Assembly (NCBI RefSeq): GCF_001625445.1
Contig: NZ_LWHG01000021.1
Span: 682,001-746,000, forward strand
Direction: 5' to 3'
DNA: 64,000 nt
Source: Haladaptatus sp. R4
Lineage (GTDB): Archaea; Halobacteriota; Halobacteria; Halobacteriales; Haladaptataceae
Positions 9,770 to 19,756 of this stretch are shown in pieces; the first letter of the stretch is position 1; each line of letters opens with the position of its first letter. The notes below the pieces were generated by a model that worked only from the letters and a program-made list of their open reading frames with translations, searched no databases and was not told where the DNA came from. Made by a program: the position numbers and the translations under genes.

Positions 9770-10800
9770 ATGGATGCAAGGGGCGCGCAGTTGAACGTCC
9801 GGTCGGTCGTGCTCGGCCTTCTCGCGTCGCTCGTCGTGCTAATCATCATCGTCTCGCTCGTGGGTGTCTCGTCGGTCGTCGCCGCCTTCAAAGCCGCGAG
9901 GCCGAGCGCTATCTTCGCCATCGTGGTTGCCGTGACCTGCTGGCAGGTCGCGTGGAGTTCGGCGTTGCACGTCGTCCTGTCGCTGCTGGAGTATCCACAG
10001 TCACGTCCTCGGACGATGCTGATCTATCTGAGCATCGTTTTCGCCAACAGCATCACCCCGTTCGCACAGGCCGGTGCGGAACCCCTCGCCGCGTTGTTCG
10101 TCTCGCGTGCCACGGATGCCGAGTACGAAACGGGACTGTCGGCCGTCGTGAGCGTCGATACGATCAATTTCCTCCCCTCCGTTGGGTTCGCACTGGTCGG
10201 ATTAGCGTACTTCACCGTCCGAGCGACGCTCAATCCGCGACTCAAACTCGCACTGGTGTTGTTTCTGGTCGTCGCCCTCCTGGTCGCCGTGGTCGCGGTG
10301 TTCGCGTGGCGGTCGAGGGAGACGCTCGCGGCATCGCTCGTGAGTTGGTTGTCCCGGTTGGGGGCGTCCTCAGCCGGAAAACCCCGCTGAACGTCGACGT
10401 TCCGGAGCAAGAACTCGAACGACGGGTGACGCTGTTTCTCTCGAATTTGGAACAGATCGCACGGACACCGCATCGACTCGCCGTCGGACTGTTCTTCTCG
10501 GCGGTTGGCTGGCTCTTTCTGGCGGTTTGCCTTTGGCTCTCGCTCTACTCGCTCGGCTACGCGATTCCGGTCGAAGCACCGCTGTTCATCGTCCCGCTGG
10601 CGATGACGGCGAGCGTGACGCCGCTCCCCGGCGGCTTTGGCGGTATCGATGCCGCGTACATCCTGTTACTCGTGAGCCTGACGAACGTTCCGCTTCCGGT
10701 GATAACGGCGGCGCTTCTCGTCTTCCGAGCGGGAACCTATCTGCTTCCGGTCATCGCCGGTGGGGCCGCCGTGACGATGCTGGAGGCGAATCGACGGTGA
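9770..10800 (+). CDS. UPF0104/lysylphosphatidylglycerol-synthase-TM family membrane protein, with one apparent frameshift
   Basis: The protein has about eight membrane helices typical of the YbhN/UPF0104 and MprF-flippase fold, including SIVFANSITPFAQAGAEPLA (near residues 88-107) and MTASVTPLPGGFGGIDAAYI near the end. MprF-like domains move lipids between membrane leaflets; some archaeal relatives lie in glycosylation loci. I chose the ATG at 9770 (MDARGAQLNVRS) because the longer upstream reading has no family-like sequence. The N-terminal half ends in its frame at 10390, while the homology resumes one frame back (VLSRKTPLNVDVPEQELERR). A missing G in the G run at about 10360-10365 would join them into a 343-residue protein. 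It sits between two DedA genes. Confidence 0.82.
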
Positions 10801-10916
10801 ACGGATGTCTATGGAGAACACATCAGTTCTCCAGAAGGGTATGTTTAGCTATCAATTATACTGATGGTCTTCTGCATGAAAAAATTGATGGTGGAGAACA
10901 GTGAACGCTATTTTGA

Positions 10917-11594
10917 ATGTTCGACTGGTTAGCCAGTACCACACTTTCGTTCGTCACCAAATACGGCTACCTGGCTGTCTTCCTCTATCTGGCACTCGAA
11001 ACGGCGTTCATTCTCCATTTCGCGCCGAGCGAAATCGTCGTCCCGTTTGCGGCGGTACAACTCGTCCACGACCCGCTATCGTTCGCGTTTTTCGTCGTCG
11101 TCACGACCGCTGGAGCGACGGTAGGGAGCCTCCTCGGCTATTACGTGTTCGGTAAAAACGGGAAGGCGGCGCTTCATCGGTACGGACACATCCTCCACGT
11201 CTCCGAGTCGGATTTGGAACGAAGTCAGGGCTGGTTTCAGCAATGGGGTCGGAGTTCGGTCTTCTGGGGCCGAATGCTTCCGTTCGTACGCGCGGCCATC
11301 TCGATTCCCGCCGGACTCGCCGAAATGGACCTGCGGAGGTTCGTCGTCTACTCCGCGGGCGGATCGCTCGTTTTCAACGTGTTTTTGACGTACCTCGTTT
11401 ACGAAGGATCAGGCGAAACGTCCCCGCTCGGGTGGATGATCGAAACGATTTCCACGACACTGCTGCCCTACACCACGTCGATGGAGGGGAGCCTGCTCCT
11501 CCTCGCGAGCCTCGTCGTCGTTCTCTGTCTCGGTCTCGGCGTCATCTGGGTCGCCCGTGAACAGTTGAACCGAAAAACCGCCCCACGTCGGTAA
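10917..11594 (+). CDS. DedA/VTT-domain membrane protein
   Basis: This 225-residue protein is a compact paralogue of the gene at 8722. Shared landmarks are FAPSEIVVPFAAVQLVHDP, the glycine-rich TTAGATVGSLLGYYVFG, and the signature FWGRMLPFVRAAISIPAGLA (near residues 116-135), which keeps the canonical F-x-G-R. Five or six membrane segments are visible. The ATG at 10917 begins directly before an amphipathic helix (MFDWLASTTLSFVTKYGYL), as in the other copy. The upstream 116 bases are AT-rich and may hold its own promoter. The likely role is membrane lipid or lipid-carrier handling with its neighbours, which is inference. Confidence 0.9.
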   Translation: MFDWLASTTLSFVTKYGYLAVFLYLALETAFILHFAPSEIVVPFAAVQLVHDPLSFAFFVVVTTAGATVGSLLGYYVFGKNGKAALHRYGHILHVSESDLERSQGWFQQWGRSSVFWGRMLPFVRAAISIPAGLAEMDLRRFVVYSAGGSLVFNVFLTYLVYEGSGETSPLGWMIETISTTLLPYTTSMEGSLLLLASLVVVLCLGLGVIWVAREQLNRKTAPRR

Positions 11595-11647
11595 GGGAAC
11601 AGTGTTGAGACTGCGGGCTGTTTTGCACGCTGTATTCCGACTCGCGG

Positions 11648-13076
11648 TCAGTCCGCGGCCGAGGGCGCTTTCTCCTCGTCCAGCACGCCCTGTCGCCAGT
11701 GGCCGAGGCTGAACCAGAGCACGCCGACGACGAACGCCCCGACCGCCGACAGCGACCACGACCACCAGAGACCGTTGACGCCCCACGCCATGCCCGAGAG
11801 CGTGAGCGGCCCGAGTTGGTACGTCCACCCGTAGGCCAGCAGGACGGCCATCGGAATGCGGAGTATCCACCGCGAGAGGAACGACAGGGCCATCGCAACC
11901 CCGGTGCTGCCCGCACCGCGGAACCCTCCTTGAATCACCATCAGGCCGCCGAAGAAGGAGAGGAACGGTCCGATGACTCGGAGGAAGTGGGCACCGACGC
12001 GAACGACGGCGGGGTCGTCCGTGAACACCCGCATGGCGACGCCCGGGAAGGCCATCATCAACCCGCCCGCACCGAACAGCACCACCATCGTTCCGACGGT
12101 CGCTTTCCACGTCACCTCCGCGGCGCGGTCGGGCGTCTCCGCGCCGAGGTTCTGCCCGACGCCGGTCGCGGCGGCCTGTCCGACCGCGCCCGACACCGTC
12201 CACGAGACGGACATCATCCTGATGCCGACGCCGTACGCCGCCGTCGGGACCGCGCCGAACCGGGCGACCAACGCGACCATCGCCACCGAGGCGAAACTCC
12301 GCGCCGCACCGTCGATGGTCGCGGGATAGCCGAGCGTGGCGAGTCGTTTCAACACCGGCCAGTCGGGACGGAGGTCCTCCAGTCGAAGCTGAATCCCCCA
12401 GTCGCCGCGCAGGAGGACGTAGACGCCGACTGGCGGCCGCGAACACGCGAGAGATGAGCGTGGCGACCGCCGCGCCCTGCGTTCCCATCGGACCAAGCGG
12501 GCCGTATCCGAGGATGAGTATCGGGTCGAGGACGACGTTCATCCCGGCCGAGAGCACCATCAGCCACATCGCGGTGCGGGTGTCACCCGCGCCGCGAAGC
12601 ACCGCCCGGAAGACGAAAAAGAGGAACGTGAACGGAATGGAGAAGAACAGCACTTCGATGTACCCGAGTGCTTGCACGTAGACGGATCCTTTCGCCCCGA
12701 TGAGCGTGAGGAGTTGATGACGGAACGCGAAGCCGAACGCGGCGAGGACGACACCGATAACGACGGTCATGAGGGTCGTCTGTGCGACGACGTTGTCGGC
12801 CGCGCGGTCATCGCCCGCGCCGACGTGCTGTGAGACGAGCGCGACCGACGACGCCGTGAGTCCCATCGCCAACGAGACGAACAACCACGAGGTCGGGAAC
12901 ATGAGCGAAACGGCAGCGACGGCGTTGGTGCCGACGCGTCCGACCCAAAACATGTCCGCGAGGTTGTAGAATGTCTGCAGGAGGTTGCCGACGACCAGCG
13001 GCCACGCCAGCGTCACCAACTTCGGCGAGATGGCTCCCGTCGTCATATCGACACGATCCGATCTTCGTCCAGCCAT
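11648..13076 (-). CDS. MATE-family multidrug/toxin exporter, with one apparent frameshift
   Basis: MATE proteins are 12-helix antiporters that expel cationic compounds using Na+ or H+. The first half shows LAWPLVVGNLLQTFYNLADM and VGRVGTNAVAAVSLMFPTSW; the second shows LATLGYPATIDGAARSFASV, GQAAATGVGQNLGAETPDRA and FGGLMVIQGGFRGAGSTGVA. The frame breaks near 12430-12440, after ATLISRVFAA, and resumes with VGVYVLLRGDWG. Here the length fits one extra base or two missing bases, unlike the other breaks in the window. Repaired, it would be about 475 residues, a normal length. Start ATG at 13076; MTTGAISPK at 13046 is an alternative. It converges with the DedA gene. Confidence 0.9.
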
Positions 13077-13154
13077 TTCCGTCCGAGTACAACGAGCGAA
13101 CTGCGCTTAAACGGACGTGTTCCGCCCCCTCCCTGCCGGTTCTCTCCTCACTCG

Positions 13155-13727
13155 TCACTGAATCTCGCGGAGTGCGTGCTGGAACTCCCGGTGGTCGTTG
13201 ACTTCGAGCGAAGAATCGAGCGTGCGGCGAACGTCGTCGATTTCGGCTTCGAGGGAGACGAACTCGTCGTTTTCCTGTAGTTCGTCGGGGGGATATTCGG
13301 CCAATAGGTTCGCGTGGGTCGAAACCAACGAGTAGTAGTGTGTCAGCGTCTCCGCGTACTCCGCACGGTTGTAGAGCGACTCGACCGTCCCCTGGAGTGA
13401 ACCCCTATCGACAGGTTTCGTGACGTACTCGTCGAATTTCATGTCGATGATGTCGTAACTCGGTGCCACCGCGGTGATCATGGCGACACGGCAGTCGTAC
13501 CCATCGGTTCGAATTCGTTCGAGAACCTCGGGGCCGCTCAACGCGGGCATCTTTCGGTCGAGGAGCACGACGTCTATCTCCGCCGCCCGTTCGTCGAGTA
13601 TCGAGAGTGCTTCCGTTCCGTCGTGTGCGACGTACGTTCGGTGGTCCGAGAGCCACTTCTCGTAGAGAACCGTCACCTCCGGTTCGTCGTCCACTATTAG
13701 CACGCCGATAGTACCTGCTGTCGTCAT
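13155..13727 (-). CDS. HalX-domain response regulator
   Basis: The 190-residue protein has a receiver domain (residues 1-120) with the acidic pair in LIVDDEPE, the phospho-acceptor Asp in VVLLDRKMPALSG (near residue 55), the conserved Thr/Ala region AMITAVAP and the Lys of YVTKPV. A HalX domain follows (about 125-190), a helical output module found in haloarchaea, here ETLTHYYSLVSTHANLLAEY. No DNA-binding domain is present, so output is probably by protein contact. It lies beside a histidine kinase gene on the same strand and could be its partner, although the kinase gene is upstream and 97 bases separate them. Confidence 0.93.
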   Translation of the reverse strand: MTTAGTIGVLIVDDEPEVTVLYEKWLSDHRTYVAHDGTEALSILDERAAEIDVVLLDRKMPALSGPEVLERIRTDGYDCRVAMITAVAPSYDIIDMKFDEYVTKPVDRGSLQGTVESLYNRAEYAETLTHYYSLVSTHANLLAEYPPDELQENDEFVSLEAEIDDVRRTLDSSLEVNDHREFQHALREIQ

Positions 13728-13824
13728 GTTCGGGGACGGTATTGATAGAGATAATCAATCAACTACTCATATATCTTTGGTTTTTAGGTAGCATTTATTC
13801 ACTGTTGGGCTTTTTGACAGACGG

Positions 13825-16025
13825 CTATTCCGGTCGGTCGTCCTGCGGGAACGTAAGGACGGCAACCGTCCCACGCGGGTCCGCGTCTTCGAACCACACC
13901 GCACCACCGTACTGATCCATCATGACGGAAACGAAGTAGAGACCGAACCCGATGGAGCCAGTCGTCTCGGACGTGACGTTGCGGTCGAACACCTGTGTTT
14001 TCATCCCGTCCGAAATTCCCGGTCCGTCGTCCTCGATTTCGACTCGAACCGAACCTTCGGAACGTCGTGCTCGAACCACGAGGGAGGGTGATCGGTCGTC
14101 GTGATGCTCGATGGCGTTCAACAGCACGTTCTCCACGACCTCGCCGAGCAGTTCGTTGCCCGCCACGGTCAGTCCCTCCTCGATATCGGTCTCGACGCTC
14201 GCGTTCGGATACGTGTCCCTGACTTTCGTGACCCGTCTCGTCACGGCCGCCGAGAGGGAAACGGATTCCAGCGACACCGATTCGGAATCGGTGACGGTCT
14301 GGCTGACCGACCGCACCTTTTCGGTCAACGCGCCGATGTCCTCGCTCCACTTCCGAACCGTGTCGAAATACGACGTTCCGGACGCTTTGACGTGGGGTTC
14401 GAGGAGTTCGAGGTTGCCGTTCACGACCGTGATTCCGTTCAGGATGTCGTGGCGCAGAACGCCGTTGAAGAACTCGATCTGTTCGGTTCGTTCCTCGACC
14501 ATCGCCTGGCTCTCCCGTAGTTCCCGCTCGCGCCGTGCGCGGTCGAGCGCCGTTTCCGTCGTGCTCGCCAAAACCCGTGCGAAGCGGCGCTCGTTCTCCG
14601 TGAACGTCCGTTTTCTCGTGTCGCTGCCGACACCCAGAACGCCGTGTTCGCCGAGCGGGAGCAACAACAGACAACCGACCGGGAGATACCCGTATTTGGA
14701 CCTCGGTAGAAGGTCGAGGGACTCGTAAACGACGGGCGTTCCCGATTCGAACACCGACCACATCGATTCGACGTCACGCGAAAACGCCAACTCCTCGTCG
14801 AGACCGCGTTCGAGGAGGGACGTCATCGCAACCGACCGAAGGATCGTTTCGTCATCGTCCGGAAAGAGGATGGCCGAGTAGGGGTGGTCCAACACCTCGT
14901 CGGCGGTTTGCACGGCGACATCGGCGATCGCTTCCGGCCGTTCCACGTCCATGAATCGACGCGTCGCGGACTGAAGCGCACGAAGCGTCTCCTCTCGCCG
15001 TTTCTGTTCGGTTATCTCTCGAAGGACGAAGATGTCCCCACGATGGGCGTCGTGGTGGTCACGGATCGGTGTCGAACGGGGGTCGTAGACGGGCGTCTCC
15101 CCCATACTGTCGTCTGTTCGGACGGCGGGGGTGAAAGAATGTCCGCATGATACGGCGTCGAGCAGGCCGGGAACGGCTGTTTCGAGTTGGCTCCCGACGA
15201 CGCTGTCGACCTGAAACAGCGGTTCCGCCGCCGAGTTGTACTCGACGATTCGTCCGTCGGTGACGACGATCACCGGGTCGTCCATCTCGGAGAGGACGAC
15301 TTCCGAAGCGAGCGGCGCGACGTCGAGGAAGTTGTAGCGGAACAGCGCGAGGCTGTCCAGAATGCCGCTGGCGGCGAAGAAAACGGGCGTCAACCCGAAA
15401 GCGACGTTCAAATCGACGACGGAGAAGACCGAGATGCTGAAAAAGGGAACCAATCCCGCGAGGATGATCGCGACCGTCTGTTTCCGGTAGAGTCGGTCGG
15501 CCTGCACCACGAAGGATGTGAGAAAACCGAACCCGGTGACGAGGACGACGAACAGGTAGACGAGATGGAAGTAAAACGATCCGGTGTGCACGACCGACAA
15601 GGCGGTGAGGCCGTCGCTCGTCGTCAGCCGCGCGGTTTCGTTTGCGAACCCCCGGGCGGGACTCACGAGTGCGAAGACGATGTAGCAAACTGGCTCCGCC
15701 CAGATGAGCGGGAGCGTCGTTCTCGTGACCCAATCCTCGCGGCCGGTGTATTCGAGCGCGAAGGTCAACCAGAGGATGGGAATTGCGGTGACACAGATGC
15801 CGATGAGCGTCGTCCAGCGGCGAGCGGAAACGAGCGAGGAACTCGTGAGGACGAGCAGCGAAAAGACGCACCATCGGCGACGGCGAGCATGAGCGAGGCG
15901 AACGACACCGCGCCGGGCACGTCACGGTTCGACCACGCGTGACGTGCGAGTACGAACCCGACACCGCCGCCGAGAGCGGTGCCGGTGAGAACGACGCCGC
16001 CCGAGAAAGATACAGAACCGAACAT
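13825..16025 (-). CDS. 7TM-PAS-GAF sensor histidine kinase, with one apparent frameshift
   Basis: The domain order is an N-terminal 7TM sensor region (about 1-220), a PAS domain (DPVIVVTDGRIVEYNSAAEP), a GAF domain (RRFMDVERPEAIADVAVQTA), HisKA with the phospho-accepting His in FNGVLRHDILNG, and HATPase_c with the N box NAIEHHD, G1 box DDGPGIS and G2 box GIGFGLYF. The long open frame starts inside the membrane region at MTFALEYTGREDW. The missing first helices (MFGSVSFSGGVVLTG, start ATG at 16025) are in another frame, and one lost base near 15868 joins them into about 733 residues. It probably signals to the HalX regulator downstream. The stimulus is unknown. Confidence 0.9.
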
Positions 16026-16188
16026 ATCAGAATGTGTTTCTGTACTGAGAGGGCGCACATAGCCGTTTCTTCCATTATCACTGCGGATAATCGGAGCCCC
16101 GAATCCGTTCTTTTCGCTGGCGAAACGTTTACCAGCGCCATACCCGTAGCGACGGGCGATGACTGACGCGAACAGGGGTGGTGCGTGA

Positions 16189-18672
16189 GTGGAACTCATC
16201 ATTACCGAGAAAGACAACGCCGCACGTCGAATCGCCGACATCCTCTCCGGCGAGAGTGCGGAGACCGACCGACAAAACGGCGTCAACGTGTACAAGTGGG
16301 GCGGCAAGCGATGCATCGGGCTGTCAGGCCACGTCGTCGGGGTGGATTTCCCTCCGGAGTACAACGATTGGCGCGACGTGGAACCCGTCGAACTCATCGA
16401 CGCGAGCGTCGAGAAACAGCCGACGAAGGAGAACATCGTCCGCACGCTCCGCTTGCTGGCGCGTGATGCGACCCAAGTGACGATTGCGACCGACTACGAC
16501 CGCGAGGGAGAACTCATCGGGAAGGAGGCGTGGGAACTCGTCCGCGACGTGAACGAGGATGCGCCCATCAACCGTGTCCGATTCTCCTCGATTACGCAGA
16601 ACGAAGTCACCTCAGCCTTCGAGAATCCGGACGAACTTGACTTCGACCTCGCGGCGGCGGGCGAAGCGCGCCAGATAATCGACCTCATCTGGGGTGCCGC
16701 GCTGACGCGCTTCCTCTCGCTTTCGGCCCGGCAGCTCGGCAACGACTTCATCAGCGTCGGCCGCGTGCAGAGCCCGACGCTGAAACTCATCGTGGACCGC
16801 GAACGCGAGATTCAGGCGTTCGACCCCGAGGAGTACTGGGAGATGTTCGCCGACCTCCGGAAGGACGACGAGGAGTTCGAGTCCCAGTACTTCTACCGCG
16901 ACGAGGACGGCAACGAAGCCGAGCGTGTCTGGGACGAGGAAACGGCCGAGAAAGCCTACGAGACGCTTCGAAAGGCCACGGGAGCCACCGTCGATAGCGT
17001 GTCGCGGCGCACCCGCACCGACACCCCACCCACGCCGTTCAACACGACCCAGTTCATCCGGGCAGCGGGGAGCCTCGGCTACTCCGCTCAGCGGGCGATG
17101 AGCATCGCCGAGGACCTCTACACCGCTGGGTACATGACCTACCCCCGGACGGACAATACGGTCTACCCGGACGATTTGGACCCCGAGGAACTGCTCGACA
17201 CCTTTGCCGGTGATTACACCTTCGGAGAGGACGCCGAGAGCCTCCTCGAACAGGACGAGATCGAACCGACGGAAGGTGACGAGGAGACGACCGACCACCC
17301 GCCGATTCACCCGACCGAGGACATCCCGACCAAGGGCGAGTTGAGCGACGACGAGTGGGACGTGTACGAACTCGTCGTCCGCCGCTTCTTCGCCACCGTC
17401 GCGGAGTCGGCGAAGTGGGAACACCTCAAGGTGGTCTCCACGGTGGACGACCTGACCCTCAAGGCCAACGGCAAGCGCCTGCTCAAAGAAGGTTATCACG
17501 CCGTCTACCCGTACTTCAACACCAGCGAGAACTACGTACCCAACGTCGAGGAGGGCGAGGAGTTGGCCGTCACCGACACGCGCATCGAGGACAAGGAGAC
17601 CCAACCACCGCGGCGGTACGGCCAGTCCAGACTCATCGAGAAGATGGAGAAGATGGGTATCGGGACGAAATCGACCCGCCACAACACCATCCAGAAACTG
17701 TACGACCGCGGCTATCTGGAGAGCGACCCGCCCCGCCCGACTCGCCTCGCGCAGGCGGTCGTGACGGCCGCCGAGGACTACGCCGACCTCGTCGTCAGCG
17801 AGACGATGACCCGCGAACTGGAGGAGGACATGACCGCCATCGCCGAGGGCGAGGCCGACTTGGACGACGTGGCCGACTCCTCGCGGGAACTCCTCGCCAC
17901 GGTGTTCGACGAGTTGGAGGAGTCACGGGAGGAGATCGGCGAACAGCTTCAGCAGTCGCTGAAGGAGGACAAGACGCTCGGACCGTGTCCCGACTGCGGC
18001 GAGGACCTCCTCGTGCGCCAGAGCAGGCGCGGCTCGTACTTCGTCGGCTGTGACGGCTATCCGGACTGCACGTACACGCTGCCGCTCCCGAACAAGGGTA
18101 AACCGCTCATCCTGGAGGACCGATGCGAGGAACACGGCCTGCGGGAAGTGAAGATCCTCGCCGGACGTGGCACCTTCGTCCACGGCTGTCCGCTCTGCAA
18201 GGCCGAGGAGGCCGAGGAGGCCGAGGATCGAATCATCGGCGATTGTCCCGACTGTGGTGAAGAGCACGGCGGCGAGCTCGCCATCAAGAAGCTTCAGACC
18301 GGCTCCCGACTCGTCGGCTGTACGCGTTACCCCGACTGTGATTACTCGCTGCCGCTCCCGCGCCGAGGTGACATCGAAGTGACCGACGAGCGATGTGACG
18401 AACACGACCTGCCGGAGCTCGTCGTGCACAACGGGGACGAACCGTGGGAACTCGGTTGTCCCATCTGCAACTACGAGGAGTTCAAACAGCGCGAACAGAA
18501 GAGTGGACTGGAAATCATCGACGGCATCGGCGCGAAGACCGCCGAAAAGCTCGCCGAGGCCGGTATCGACACCATCGACGACCTGAAGGACGCCGAAGTC
18601 GAGACGGTCGCCGACCAGGTCAACGGCGTCAGCGAAGATAGATTGCGAAGCTGGCAGGCGAAGGCGGACTAG
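16189..18672 (+). CDS. topA: DNA topoisomerase I (type IA)
   Basis: TopA relaxes negative supercoils through a single-strand break. The 827-residue protein has a Toprim domain at the N-terminus (MELIITEKDNAARRIADIL; metal-binding DYDREGE near 102-108) and the catalytic tyrosine in YMTYPRTDNT (Tyr318). At the C-terminus are Cys4 zinc ribbons (CPDCGEDLLVRQ...GCDGYPDC and CPDCGEEHGGEL...GCTRYPDC, with partner pairs CPLC and CPIC). It ends with a helix-hairpin-helix repeat (IDGIGAKTAEKLAEAGIDTI). The GTG at 16189 is the start, because the upstream in-frame sequence lacks homology and the family begins at this point. Its TAG stop overlaps the convergent toxin gene in a shared CTAG. Confidence 0.97.
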   Translation: MELIITEKDNAARRIADILSGESAETDRQNGVNVYKWGGKRCIGLSGHVVGVDFPPEYNDWRDVEPVELIDASVEKQPTKENIVRTLRLLARDATQVTIATDYDREGELIGKEAWELVRDVNEDAPINRVRFSSITQNEVTSAFENPDELDFDLAAAGEARQIIDLIWGAALTRFLSLSARQLGNDFISVGRVQSPTLKLIVDREREIQAFDPEEYWEMFADLRKDDEEFESQYFYRDEDGNEAERVWDEETAEKAYETLRKATGATVDSVSRRTRTDTPPTPFNTTQFIRAAGSLGYSAQRAMSIAEDLYTAGYMTYPRTDNTVYPDDLDPEELLDTFAGDYTFGEDAESLLEQDEIEPTEGDEETTDHPPIHPTEDIPTKGELSDDEWDVYELVVRRFFATVAESAKWEHLKVVSTVDDLTLKANGKRLLKEGYHAVYPYFNTSENYVPNVEEGEELAVTDTRIEDKETQPPRRYGQSRLIEKMEKMGIGTKSTRHNTIQKLYDRGYLESDPPRPTRLAQAVVTAAEDYADLVVSETMTRELEEDMTAIAEGEADLDDVADSSRELLATVFDELEESREEIGEQLQQSLKEDKTLGPCPDCGEDLLVRQSRRGSYFVGCDGYPDCTYTLPLPNKGKPLILEDRCEEHGLREVKILAGRGTFVHGCPLCKAEEAEEAEDRIIGDCPDCGEEHGGELAIKKLQTGSRLVGCTRYPDCDYSLPLPRRGDIEVTDERCDEHDLPELVVHNGDEPWELGCPICNYEEFKQREQKSGLEIIDGIGAKTAEKLAEAGIDTIDDLKDAEVETVADQVNGVSEDRLRSWQAKAD

Positions 18673-19217
18673 TCGGTCGCCGCGTCGTCTATCAGGTCGA
18701 ACGCTTTTTCCCGAAGTTCGCCGGTCATGTGGAGCCCGTGACCGTCTACGTCTCGAACGATTTCTTTGCCCACCTCTGCGGAAAGTTCCGCATCCACTGC
18801 TCGGACGATGACGCCGATGGTTCCGGTGACGGTTGCGCCGAGACCGCGAGAGACGGTTCTGACTCGTTGGTCGTCGGAAACGACCCCTATCGGGAGGTCA
18901 ACGTCCGTTCGCGCCAACACGCTGGCAACGATGGCGACATCGCCGTTCCGCTCCTGTTCGCCGAGAATCTCTCGTGCCGGTGAGTCGAACTCGTCAGTTG
19001 ATGGATCGGTCGTCATCGGAAGCCAAACATCGGTTTCGACGCCCTCATTCGAGACGAGTCGGTCGACGTTCGTCCGTTCGGGTTCGGTCGTGATTTCGCC
19101 TCGAACCGTCGGGAGCACGACGGGAATCCCGTCGAAGTGCGTCACCAAATCGAGTTCGCCGACGGTCCCGAGCGCGATAAGCGTCGTCGCATCGAAAAGG
19201 AGTGGCGTCGAGGTCAT
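18669..19217 (-). CDS. PIN-like nuclease, putative toxin (DUF3368-like)
   Basis: This 182-residue protein begins LLFDATTLIALGTVGELDLV, the first-strand aspartate motif of PIN-like domains in the DUF3368 group. A later GDVAIVASVLARTDVDLPIG and VVSDDQRVRTVSRGLG carry the remaining acidic positions typical of the RNase fold. Such proteins are usually the toxin of a pair, cleaving RNA, with a UPF0175 antitoxin encoded just upstream. Here the upstream gene is exactly that, with a 4-base ATGA overlap. Toxic activity is inferred from family and context. The C-terminus (GELREKAFDLIDDAA) looks helical. Confidence 0.8.
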   Translation of the reverse strand: MTSTPLLFDATTLIALGTVGELDLVTHFDGIPVVLPTVRGEITTEPERTNVDRLVSNEGVETDVWLPMTTDPSTDEFDSPAREILGEQERNGDVAIVASVLARTDVDLPIGVVSDDQRVRTVSRGLGATVTGTIGVIVRAVDAELSAEVGKEIVRDVDGHGLHMTGELREKAFDLIDDAATD

Positions 19218-19516
19218 AGCTTGCGGGCCGAATCCGCATCCCGTTCGAGGTCATCGGGCGACAATTGTGAGGTGAGGTTTCGTTCGCGGGCGATTTCGAA
19301 CCATTCACCGAGACTGACGCCTGCGATTCTGGCGGCTTCGTTGACCGAGATATCGCCGGACTGGTATCGTTCGACCGCCGTTCTGATCCGAAGCTCCGAG
19401 AGTCCCTCACCGAGTGCTTTTCGGATGGTCGTACTACGGTCTTCTCCGAGCAACTCGGCCACTTCGTCCAACTGGTCGGCTTCGTCGTCCGGGAGTCGTA
19501 CACTGACGGACGTCAT
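19214..19516 (-). CDS. UPF0175-family antitoxin-like protein
   Basis: The 100-residue protein starts like a ribbon-helix-helix DNA binder (TSVSVRLPDDEADQLDEVAE, residues 2-21). It continues with the UPF0175 signature (AVERYQSGDISVNEAARIAG then VSLGEWFEIARERNL, residues 47-81), a helix-turn-helix-like segment. It overlaps the PIN-like gene by four bases, so the two are translationally coupled, antitoxin first. The expected role is to neutralise the toxin and repress the pair's promoter, which would lie in the AT-rich stretch just upstream. Confidence 0.82.
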   Translation of the reverse strand: MTSVSVRLPDDEADQLDEVAELLGEDRSTTIRKALGEGLSELRIRTAVERYQSGDISVNEAARIAGVSLGEWFEIARERNLTSQLSPDDLERDADSARKL

Positions 19517-19756
19517 GTATACAAAGTATTACAGCGTATTCAGCGATAAAAGTGCGGGCAAAAACAGCGGTTCGCCACGAACGGGTTACGAAGTTGTCAG
19601 CGACGGTAGTCGTCTTGTATGAACAAAACGAGCACATGAAGGAGCCTCCTCCACACCGACTACCGTTTTCGGCACTAATCTTCATTGACCTGAATATTCA
19701 GTTTCAGAAACATTCATCGCCATACATGCAGTAGCTAGCCAGCGGGGAGGGATGAG

